Part shown: one piece after another, positions 33,513 through 42,285 of the stretch
Numbering within the stretch: position 1 is the stretch's first letter
Layout of the letters: every line of letters starts with the position of its first letter
Origin: Fomitopsis serialis
Taxonomy: Eukaryota > Basidiomycota > Agaricomycetes > Polyporales > Fomitopsidaceae
Length of the DNA: 42,285 nucleotides
Assembly: GCF_022376445.1 (NCBI RefSeq)
Contig: NW_025955304.1
Span: forward strand, 1-42,285
Direction of reading: 5' to 3'
Translations under genes and position numbers: made by a program
Notes under the pieces: generated by a model
Database searches by the model: none
What the model saw: only the letters and a program-made list of their open reading frames with translations
Told to the model about the DNA's origin: nothing

Positions 33513-36500
33513 CTAGTGCCGGGGCTTCTTGGCGGCACGTTGCCCCTTCGTCGGAGACACGGGCTCGCCCTTGCGGCCGCGCTTCCGGATCCTCGTGCCA
33601 ATGGCAGATGCATCCGACCCGGTACCTGGAGGATTCATGAGCCGCTTCGACCGCTTTGGAACTTCCTCCCACTCTTTCGCCAGTGACTTGCAAGCATACA
33701 GGAGGCGATCCTTGACGAACGCGTGATCATGCAGAGTGTTAAGTACGTGATCCGGTAAGTTATACTTATCACGGTTGCTCGACAATGACTTTTCTAAGTC
33801 ATGCAGCAGCATTCCGATTGTTAGAGCGAGGGTTTGCGCTTCAACCATGCTGATTGTCGTTCCCTTCATGCTCGTCGTTATCTTGCTCAGCCATGATTTG
33901 AAAGATCGAATTTCGGCAGCGTTGTTGTGGGCAGCGGGCGGGCAATGACTCTTCCGGTAAGACCACATGCCCCATTCCCAAGTCTTTGATGTACGCCATG
34001 ACCCGGCTTGTGACTAACAGGACGCTCCCAGTCAGCAGGTACTATCCATCCACATGACGAGCGGCCTTACCAAAGCGGGAATTCCATCCAGCAACACACA
34101 ATAGTGTTTGTTTCTGGACAGTTCTCGGAGGAACTGCATGCGATCAGAAACATCATCCCTCATTTTTGCAGGTGCTCCGTCTTCTACAGCCTCTTCGTCC
34201 GAGACCCCATCCGAGCCCGTTGATGATGCTGGCGGTGTGGGTTCCCTGGCAGTTTGACCGGCAACATCCACCGGGGCCACCAAAGACATTGCGGGAGCAC
34301 CAGCCGTACCTGAAGGCCCCACCGAGGCCGTCCGTGCAGTACGGGACGACCAATTCCGGGGCAAGTCCTTCCCTGAGCGGCCTACGTTTCCTGGGCGCGA
34401 TCGTAACGCTGAACCACTCTCCCGCTCCAGGGATACCATAGTAGGTTGCAACGCCTGGGATGGACCGGCAGTGTTCCCATCCCGCCGACGGGGCCGGGGC
34501 ACGACCCGTGGGGGTGGACATGGCGATTCTGACAACCGCTCCGGGTTACCCTGCACGGCTGTACTGCTCATGCGCTCAATTACAAGCCCCGAAGTCAACC
34601 TCAACAGAGGATTTCGCGCCTTTGCATTGGAACGTGCGGCCGGACGTTGAGATGGCATTGGACTAAAAAGGTCGGAGGCAGGAGGCACCTCGGCTCGTCC
34701 CTTGCCTTTACGATCCACCACGAGCATCGGAGGTTCGGGCGTCGACGACGAGGACCGAAACGGCAGCCCCGCGTCTGAACCGGGGAGGATGTCCGAATGC
34801 GGACTTTGCTTTACCAGCGCGGTGTTGACCTCCCGGCTGTGTTGAACATCGTTTATGGAAGACGGTGGGTGTTCCGGCGAAGGCAGGGCGAAAGGGTTAC
34901 CTTTGTCGTGACGAGGAGGCGGCGGGGTAGCGGGATCGCTGCCGGTGGAGGAACTGGAAGATGAGGACGATGAAGAAGACGACGAGTTCTCGTCCGCTAG
35001 ATCGTGTTGGACAGCGGAGTCTACGTCACTGCCCTCTGCATTTGACTGCAGTTCAGGTTCGTGCCTGTTGTCGCGCTCGTCGTCTCCATCGGATGCGTCA
35101 CTGTCTTTTTCCGGAGTGACGCTCGCAAGCTTCGAGCCACTTGGACGGGAGCGGCGACCCTTCGGATGGGGGGACGATTGACGCCGCGGGCGGGCACTCC
35201 GGGCAGCGCGGCGGGAAGCAGTCCTCGGCTCCTCATGCTCCAGAGACACGATTTCGCTTTGATGGTTTCGGTAGGCAATGAAACGCATCACAAAGGCAAG
35301 CCGTGAGGAATTAGCCCTTGTCCGCCAGTGTGCGATAAGAGAGTCAACCTCCGCCTGTTTCAGATGCGACGGTTCTTGGAGGGTGACACCGTCAGGAAGC
35401 GACCCGGCCTCGAGAAGCTTCTCCGGAGTCGCCTGGAGAGCGACCCAGGGGACTTTCAACTTCGGCATTTTTGTATACGCCACTGTTGCGTCGCCGTCAG
35501 TACCCAGTGATATTACGCGGATCAGATGCATACCGTAATGGAGCCGGACAAATTCTGAAATGAACGCCTTCTTGTTCCGTAGATTCTTGAAGCACTCGTC
35601 GCTGTGGTGCGGCATACCGGGGGTGTCGTCATCGTACATCTCCCAGTCAATCTTCGGCACACCCCGCTTATTCGCCCTGACATCCGCATCACTGTCCTCG
35701 GATACATCGTCGCCCGCTGAAAGCGTGAAATCGTCGATGAGCCAACCGGACAAGCCAGGAAGTGGTGGAGGTCATTCACTTACCGAACAGTTTGTGCCCG
35801 TAGTCCTTGAACAGATCTCGGAACCCGTCTGCACGTTTGTAGTCGGGGTACATGTCCTTGAATTTGACGCGACCGGCCGCGCGCTCGGCGTTGGGGTCGA
35901 CAAGGTCATTGCAATCAAAGCTGGTCAGAGCGCCATAATGAGCTCCTAGGGACCCAATTGCAAGGAAGGTATGATACGCACTCGATCACACTGGGTTTGC
36001 CTTCCAGGGATTTATAGACGCCGTGCACGAACACGCGCATCCCGAAGTGCCTCCAAACGTATTTAGAAAAATCCAACATGACCGCCTCGCTCTTCCGGAC
36101 GATGTTCCGGTCCTGCAATTCATGAGGTTGCCCTTCCGAATTCCACCGGACAGCCTCCTGCTTGTATTCCCGCTGTTTCGCCCGGGGGAGACTGTTGGCC
36201 AGATTTCGCAGCTCCTTTTGATACGTAGCGAGAAAGTCCTTGTCTCCGTGAGCGACCCCGGTCGCAGCTATCTTCTCGTCCAGTTCCCCGGGCATGTGCC
36301 AAGCCACCACACGGTGCCAGTTCAGGCGTCGGCCGAATGCGGAGGGACGATCTTTCTTTTTCTTATTCTTCACAGGTGCGGCATTGTAAAACCACGCCCG
36401 GACAGCCTGATTATACATTATGCAATGTATCTGCGCAGCATGACAGTCAACGTACCTTTTTTCCTTCCTTCTTCATAGCCCTTCCCCGGTGGGCCTCCAA

Positions 36501-36617
36501 CTTCTCGACAGCACGCGACCGGACATCTTTACGGTCATTCGAGTCACCCGCCTTCCACTCCGAGAGGAAGCTGCGCAGGATGAGGAGTTCTCCAGGTGTA
36601 TAAGACGTAGCTGGCAT
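33513..36617 (-). CDS. Gene E: KDZ-linked protein of unknown function, paralogue of gene D
   Basis: Exon 1 (36617-36456, 54 residues) aligns with that of gene D. Exon 2 starts with VRAWFYNAAP and continues through a basic run to a helical block ending WRHFGMRVFVHGVYK, matching MWRKCGMRVFLLG in D. Later exons carry a D/E-rich segment (SEDSDADV), then DDTPGMPHHSDECFKNLR, matching D's DHDCFKKTKF. KVPWVAL follows, and a long disordered region with a run of about thirteen serines. The last exon (from about 33997) encodes a helical segment and a basic tail ending KKPRH. The exon join near 35950 is unresolved and probably needs one base. Divergent from KDZ copy 2 at 361 bases. The gene is conserved in the same place beside both transposases, so it is probably part of the element. 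Molecular function unknown. Confidence 0.62.
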
Positions 36618-36977
36618 GTTGGGTGTACAGAGCTAAGGTGACAGCTCATACGGTGCCAGCTGTACGCTGCGTCTCCCATGCGTTTGCCTCATGGAACTAG
36701 GCGCCCGGTAGCTTCTCGTCGGCTACGATGTTGCAATATCTGTGAATGGTGGCCCATGTCGAGTGTCGGATATTAGACAAACTGCCCAAACACAGCGAAT
36801 TTGCATGCAGCTTTCCACAGACACCAATCACAGCATATCTCGCCCGCCCGGGGGCCATGTCCGAGCAAATCGGAGGCAGCTAGCCGAGGGTGCGGTATCC
36901 TCAAGGTGAACACGTTTCCGCCACAGTCATTCCCCAAGTCTGTCGAGCGACCTTGTCCACTACCCACCTGCTGCACG
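36618..36977. promoter_or_regulatory. Divergent intergenic region between gene E and KDZ copy 2
   Basis: Shorter counterpart of 7775-8672. It should contain both start regions. No palindromic cluster like the one upstream of copy 1 is visible. Confidence 0.4.
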
Positions 36978-39900
36978 ATGGCGAAGCCCAGGGTAAAGCG
37001 ACGATGCAGCTCACCCAAAGTTCAAGAAGTCGAGATACAACGCAAACAGACCTCAAGAGGGCTCAGGACACGACTCGTAGTCTTACCGGACGAAGGCCCA
37101 TCCACCCCAAAGTCTTCATCGACACCGTCAGCACCGACCGCACGTCAATCGAAGGGCTCTGAACCGTCGGCACCGACAGCACGTCGTTCGAAGGGCCTGT
37201 GGACACCGCAGTCAACCGTCGACCCGCCCGATCGCCCTGTCGAGCCTTCCACTCCACCGCCTCTTCCGTCGGGCCCCCAGCAACCACAGCGCCGTGCCCG
37301 GGCCCCAAAGGTGCGATGAATGCACATCCGCATATCGGGAAGGCGGCTAATATTTGAGTAGACCCAACCGGACATGATGACGGCTTGGCTTCCATACCGG
37401 AATGAGTACCTGCGGCACATGTACACAGCTCATGCTCCACCAACACCCGACGATACCGGCACAGCTACATGCGAAAAGTGCTCGGCTGGCTCCGGAGAAT
37501 GGAAGTGTGTCTCTTGCTTCGGCCGGCCGGTGTTCTGCGAATCCTGCTGCCTGCGGGAGCACGCCCGCCTGCCATTCCACCGTTTGGAACGTTGGACGGA
37601 CACGTTCTGGGCCCCTTCCTGGCTTCGCTCCCTAGGCCTTCCGATCCACCTCGGACACGAAGGCTCTCCCTGTCCGTGTGTTGACCAACCCGACAATGAG
37701 AGTGACTGGTCGGACGACGACTCCTCCAGTGAGTCCGAGAGCGGTGAAGAGGATGAGGAAACCCTCGGGGATCCGCTTCGTGATGCCGCTGGGGGTGAGC
37801 GGGCTCCGGAAATGCATATGACCATTGTCGATACGTCCGCCGTCCATTTCCTCCGTGTCGAATGCTGCCGTTGCCCTCGGGCGGAGTCAGTTCGTGGTCA
37901 GCTCCTCCAGGCCGGGCTGTATCCAGCAAGCCAGCTGAATGTCAAAACGTGCTTTACCTTCGACGTACTGGACGACTTTCTGCTTGACAATCTGGAATGC
38001 AAGACATCCGCAATGAATTATTATCGCCGACTTCGCCGGAAGACCAATCCGGCATTCCCTCATCGTGTGCCGGTAAGTCCAGCCACCCGTGCGGACGCTT
38101 CGCCTTGCTCATCACCACACTGCAGGATCGCTATGCGGAATTCATGCGTGCCACCAGACAGTGGACGCTGCTCCGGGCTATGATGCAGTTCGGATTTGGT
38201 CCGAAATGGCGGGGGGAACCGGGAACGGGCGACCTTGCACTATTTTGTGCTGCCTGCCCACAGCCGGAGTGAACATTCCAGACGACTGGGACAGTGACCC
38301 GAATGCGTGAGTGACCGGGCCTAAGCCGCGAGCAGCAATTGAACGTACAGACAGGTACATTTACGCCGAGGCTATGTCATGGACGGTAACTTCTCCGCCG
38401 AGCATATGAAGATGCGTAAGCCGGGAACGATGTTCCGCTTATGCCCGGGAAGGCGTTCATGGTGACGGATGAAGAATTGCACCTCATTTGAAGTCATCCA
38501 CTGATATAAAAATGGTGCGTGGGTGAAAGTTGTGTTGAGGGTTGTGCTGATTCAGTACAAGAAACCGACATGCAATGACCACCAAGCAATCGCTCGGGCC
38601 AATGCTCACCGTCACAAATTACAGTCTACGGGAATTGGGGCCACGGCTTGCTCACGCCACGGATGCTTCTTTCCACATGCGGTTGTCAACTTCCAGGCCG
38701 GTGAGCGGCAGAAAAACATGGATTAACGCTGTCGGAAGCTATGAGCTACCGGTCGGACGGCATCAAGAACGCCATTGTGCTTACGACGTGATGTGTCAGT
38801 ATGGGTGCACCTCCCAAAACGCTTCAAGGACGGTCCGCGGCTCCGGATGCCCGGGGCCTTACCTTTACCTGGCATCGGCTTGTTCCATGTACATGGCCAC
38901 CAGTCGAAGTGCCTGCTCGAGTACGCCCCGACGTTCATGCGCGGCGCCGGACAAGTGGATGGGGAGATCGTCGAAACGATGTGGTCTCCATTGGGCAAGG
39001 TGTTCGGAAGTACTCGGACGATGGCGACGTCGCATCGGCAAGAAACTCTCGACCGTCATATGAACGACTGGAATTGGCGCAAAATGGTGTCATTAGGTGC
39101 GGGAAGCAGATCAACTGTCCGGTGTGGCAGGTTCTCACCCCCTTCCAGTCCCAGCATTGAAGAAACGCATTGCCGCAAACCGGGTACTCCTTGAGAGCTT
39201 CCGAGAGGCGCTGGAGGATCAGGAAGCCGGGATCGAAGCCAACATCCTGGCTCAATGGATGTCAGCGGTCGCAGAAGCCCACAAAAAACGTGTGAAGGAT
39301 GTGACAGTGATGGACGCATTTGAGGTTCAGGGCCAGCATGGTGAGTGGCGGGTGGCGGATATTACACCACTGATCGCTGACATGTAGAGTAGCTCCGTCA
39401 AGGGCGGAAATACAAATCGGTCTGACCGAAAAGGAAGGGGATAACAACATCATCGTCGGAGCAGCGGAGTGGATGGTTGAGGGAATGAGGATTGAGGATG
39501 CACAGTGCGTAATTACAATCCGGCCGTCCGACATTCAATGCTCACAATCCGACAGAATTGCGCTGCAGCGGGTAGTAAGGGCCTATGGGACCAAGACAAC
39601 GGCAGAGCAGCGTTTGAACATCGCGAAACAGAGAAAACGGCTCGAACTCCGGATCGAGCGCTTCCTAAGGAAGGGGGAGGAGATTGTGGGTACGAACGAA
39701 TGGGACGACGGTCGGCAGCATACCGAGGTTATCGACGACAATGGTGACCTATCCGACTGGGAAGACATGCAGAACAACGGCCAAGCAGCCGCCGGGCCCA
39801 ACGTAACAGGCAATGTCCCGGCTTCTACTCCGAAATCAAGAAAGCGAGATGGGAGGGCAGCGGAGTGGCGGCTGTTGTCACTTCCATCGTCCTACTCTGT

Positions 39901-41056
39901 CGACACGATCAAGACTGCGGACGTGCAGCCATATGCAAAAGCGGAACTGGAGCTACGAATCGGGCAAGCGAACGACATCTTGCACCAATTGCGGATATTG
40001 CTCAGCCAAAAGTCATTTGTAATGCGTGCGAAGGTGCGCGATGCCAAGTCTCAGTCGCGGAAGACACGGGCGTGGGCGGATGTGCATGCTGTTCAGAAAG
40101 GAGTGGAACACCAGGCCCGTATGTACAGGAAGGTGCGGCATGCGATGACAGTGCTCGGAGCAACAACGTCAACACTTCGAAAGTACCAGAAATTGGTGCC
40201 TGACGACTTGAAGGTCAGCACAGCAATCGTAGAACCGAACCAGAGGGGGCAGCGACATACCCGGCTACCCTGGATATGGACGACGGATGTTCAAGGCGAT
40301 ATGAACGCAAATGAGACAATGACGGAATGTAAGCAGGTCACCGGTCGCGGTACATCTACAGAATCATGATTTTTTACAGTACACCGTGTGCATTGGTTCC
40401 GAGCACGGTCACAGTTCGAGCGAGCCGAAGAAGAGGACAATATCCTCCGCCGGGAGCTGGATTCTGTCCGGAGATATTTTGAGTACGAGACGAAACGGTG
40501 GGCAGATCATGCCGCCAACCGGAAGAGCGGAAAGTATGAGCCTAATGAGTGGGAAATCACGTTTCAAACGGTCCACCCGGAGTGCATTTGGCCCATTTCG
40601 AACGGTGGACCCGGGCTCGGCCGGAGCACTCCGGGTCTACCGTTTGGAGCGGCCGCCGCCAGCAACGAACCGGCCGGAGGAAGGGTGGTGGTTTGGAATG
40701 GTCCGGCCGGAGTGTTGGGTAACGTTCCGGCCGGAGCTCTGGTGAACGTACCGGCCGGAGGCCTCGAGAAATATGGGTTTCCTACGGTGCGGCCGGACTG
40801 TTATCCAACGTTCCGGCCGGACCCCTGGTCAACGGTCCGGCCGGAGGCCTCGAAAAATTTACGTTTCCTACGGTCCGGCCGGACATATACCCAATGTTCC
40901 GGCCAGACCTTTGATGAGTGTCCCGGCCGGAGGCCTCAAAAATTTGGGCTCTCAACGGTCCGGCCGGGCTCATCACTAACGGTCCGGCCGGAGCACTTAG
41001 CAATGATTCAGCCTGGCCAGGGGTTGGTTTCGGACGTCTGGCCGGCCCCCAGGTGA
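36978..41056 (+). pseudogene. KDZ transposase with CxC2 cluster, copy 2, disrupted
   Basis: Exon 1 (36978-37310) splices to 37362 exactly where copy 1 does. The cysteine cluster (CEKC, CVSC, CESCC), the second cysteine group and candidate acidic motifs (MDGNF-like, YDVMCQY, SHRQETLDRHM) are all traceable. The central part changes frame at about 38365, 38424, 38724, 38785 and 38810, each time by one missing base. The last exon starts at 40380 after a phase-1 intron shared with copy 1. It loses similarity at about 40520-40560 and runs on in frame through the palindrome array to a stop at 41056. The native C-terminus is therefore replaced by repeat-encoded sequence rich in VRPE and PAG. Unless the frameshifts are sequencing errors this copy cannot make a working transposase. 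The tail change cannot be explained by single-base errors. Confidence 0.75.
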
Positions 41057-41215
41057 AACGGTCCGGCCGGGCAAAATCCCAACTTCCAATGTGAACAGGC
41101 CGGCCGGAAGCCTTGCAAAATCTGGGCTGTAAATGGTCCGGCCGGGCTAGTTTCTAACCATCCAGCCAGACCCCAGATGAACCGACCGGCCAGGCTTCTC
41201 CCAGCCAGACCCCTG
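40570..41215. repeat. TCCGGCCGGA-type palindrome array
   Basis: About twenty copies of CCGGCCGG, mostly TCCGGCCGGA, spaced around 20-50 bases. Many are preceded by AACG and followed by GGCCTCGA or similar. Copies toward the right end are mutated (CCGGCCAGAC, CAGCCAGAC). The core is the same as in the 77-bp minisatellite. The array overlaps the terminal open frame of KDZ copy 2. Confidence 0.85.
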
Positions 41216-41249
41216 ATACACTAGTAATATAACAACAAGAATTGTTAGT

Positions 41250-41640
41250 TGTAACAACCAAGCTCAATATTTAACCACCAAGCCCAGAGATGAGCCACCA
41301 AGCTCAGTATCAAACCACCGAGCTCAATAGTGAGCCACTGAGCACAGTATTGAACCACCGAGGTTAAACAGCTAGGCTCGGTGGCCGAGAAAAATTGGCC
41401 GGGCTCGGCGCCGAGGATAAATGGCCGAGGCTCGGGCCGAGGTTTCGAGCGCCGAGCTCGGTGAAAACCGCCGAGGTCAGTATCAAAGCATTGAGCTCAG
41501 TGTTAAGGGCCCAGTTAAAGGGCCGAGCTGAGTGTTCAATGACCGAGTTTGTTGTTGAAGCACTGAGCTCGGAAATGGCCGAGGTTAAACCACCGAGCTC
41601 GGTGAAAAACGGCCGGGCCGTCAGATTGCCATATAAGGAA
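41250..41640. repeat. CCGAGCTCGG-type palindrome array
   Basis: Irregular units of roughly 21-24 bases with an ACCACCGAGCTCGGTG-like consensus. The central part (41370-41640) keeps CpG sites. The left part (41255-41345) has mostly CAAGCTCA or CTGAGCAC forms, as expected from C-to-T change at CpG. Confidence 0.7.
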
Positions 41641-41689
41641 ATTTGGTATCATCTGGTAGCCCTTCATTCACAGAGTACAGTATATGTTC

Positions 41690-42285
41690 CCTAGTGTACA
41701 GAGATGCCTAGTTAGGTCAGAGAATACAAAATAAAAATGCTCACAGGCTTCTCTGAGAACATACTATTCAACTCCTGAGGCCAGTTTTCTTTACCCACAA
41801 TGTTTGACCATCTAGAATGTGCTATTTCAATGCACAGACTACATCCCCAACAGGAATAGTCTTATTCTTTGAAGCTAAATGCAGGACAAGAGATAAGGGG
41901 CATATAGGTATGGGATATGCATGTCTGACTTGAATGTTGGTTCCTGCAGCCAATATTCTTTCCAAATAGGGTTTCACCATCTAGAGTGGTTCATTTACTC
42001 ACATGGAGTAAGTGCTCCAAAGGAACAGTCTTATTCACACAAGCTGAATGCAGTACAGAGTTAAGGTGTCAAGGGTGGAGTGGGATACATGTGAACTATG
42101 TTTACTTTGTAAAGCCAATATGCTTTGCCCACAATGTTTGACAAACTAGAATGGCTTAATCCAACATGAACAGCAAAGTCCTCAAGAGGAATAGTCTTAT
42201 TCTTCCTAGCTGAACTGAGCATGGAGCTAAGGGGAACATGCATTATTGTGTCATGATGGGGCCTGCTTTGAATGATTGTCGTATC
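41690..42285. repeat. A+T-rich satellite, about 165-bp unit, three units visible
   Basis: Diverged units begin near 41783, 41950 and 42115. Shared landmarks are TTTGACCATCTAGAATG-like, GGAATAGTCTTATTC and an AGCTGAATGCAG-like string, in the same order in each. The first two landmarks lie about 90 bases apart in every unit. Base composition drops sharply in G+C compared with everything to the left. The array probably continues beyond the window. Confidence 0.75.

Larger units (their letters stand above)
33513..41215. mobile_element. Candidate KDZ transposon copy 2 (gene E plus damaged KDZ transposase)
   Basis: Same two-gene head-to-head layout as 4400-12602, followed on the right by an array of CCGGCCGG palindromes (40570-41215). 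On the left there is only the non-palindromic 14-bp repeat at 33320-33382, so symmetric borders are not shown. Ends are approximate. Confidence 0.4.

Noticed and set aside
40773..41003. Open frames on both strands within the CCGGCCGG array
   Set aside because: They are made of repeated palindromic units, which read similarly on both strands. Only the plus-strand run-on of KDZ copy 2 has a link to a real gene.

Overview
Organism. The window looks like accessory, transposon-rich DNA from a filamentous basidiomycete (Agaricomycetes-type). The genes are split by many short introns of about 47-60 bases with GT...AG ends. The G+C content is high. Several products are families known from mushroom-forming fungi: two KDZ (Kyakuja-Dileera-Zisupton) transposases with the CxC2 cysteine cluster, and one TET/JBP-type 2-oxoglutarate/Fe(II) dioxygenase. 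KDZ transposons and TET/JBP genes are known from published comparative genomics to be expanded and linked in such fungi. I could not run searches, so family calls rest on motifs I recognise and on comparing paralogues inside the window.

Layout. 1-1843: no gene recognised. 1844-4238 (+): gene A, a Zn-cluster/coiled-coil protein. 4410-4690: array of the palindrome CTCGGCCCGAG. 4822-7774 (-): gene D, divergent from 8673-12238 (+), KDZ transposase copy 1. 12366-12602: a second CTCGGCCCGAG array. 13524-14532 (+): gene H. 14775-15984 (-): TET/JBP dioxygenase. 16293-18610: about 30 copies of a 77-bp minisatellite. 18840-19460: scattered TCGGCCGA palindromes. 20077-22272 (-): gene J, low complexity with a coiled-coil end. 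22592-25904 and 26362-28795 (+): genes B and C, tandem paralogues of A. 29239-30329 (-): gene I, paralogue of H. 30837-31916 (-): gene F, possible PD-(D/E)XK fold. 32508-33143 (+): gene K, unknown. 33513-36617 (-): gene E, paralogue of D, divergent from 36978-41056 (+), damaged KDZ copy 2. 40570-41215: CCGGCCGG-type array. 41250-41640: CCGAGCTCGG-type array. 41690-42285: A+T-rich satellite of about 165 bp.

How the parts relate. The D/E gene lies head to head with a KDZ transposase twice, so the likely mobile unit is a two-gene module. Copy 1 is bracketed by arrays with the same palindromic core, good candidates for subterminal transposase-binding repeats. Between the two modules lies a cargo-like set: TET/JBP, the H/I family, the A/B/C Zn-cluster family, and J, F and K. 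The CpG-rich palindromic arrays are plausible substrates for DNA methylation and for TET/JBP oxidation, but that link is inference.

Caution. Most conserved genes need single-base corrections to read through. Nearly every one is a missing base, often in a homopolymer, which looks more like uncorrected long-read deletions than natural decay. B, I and the TET/JBP gene read cleanly or nearly so.
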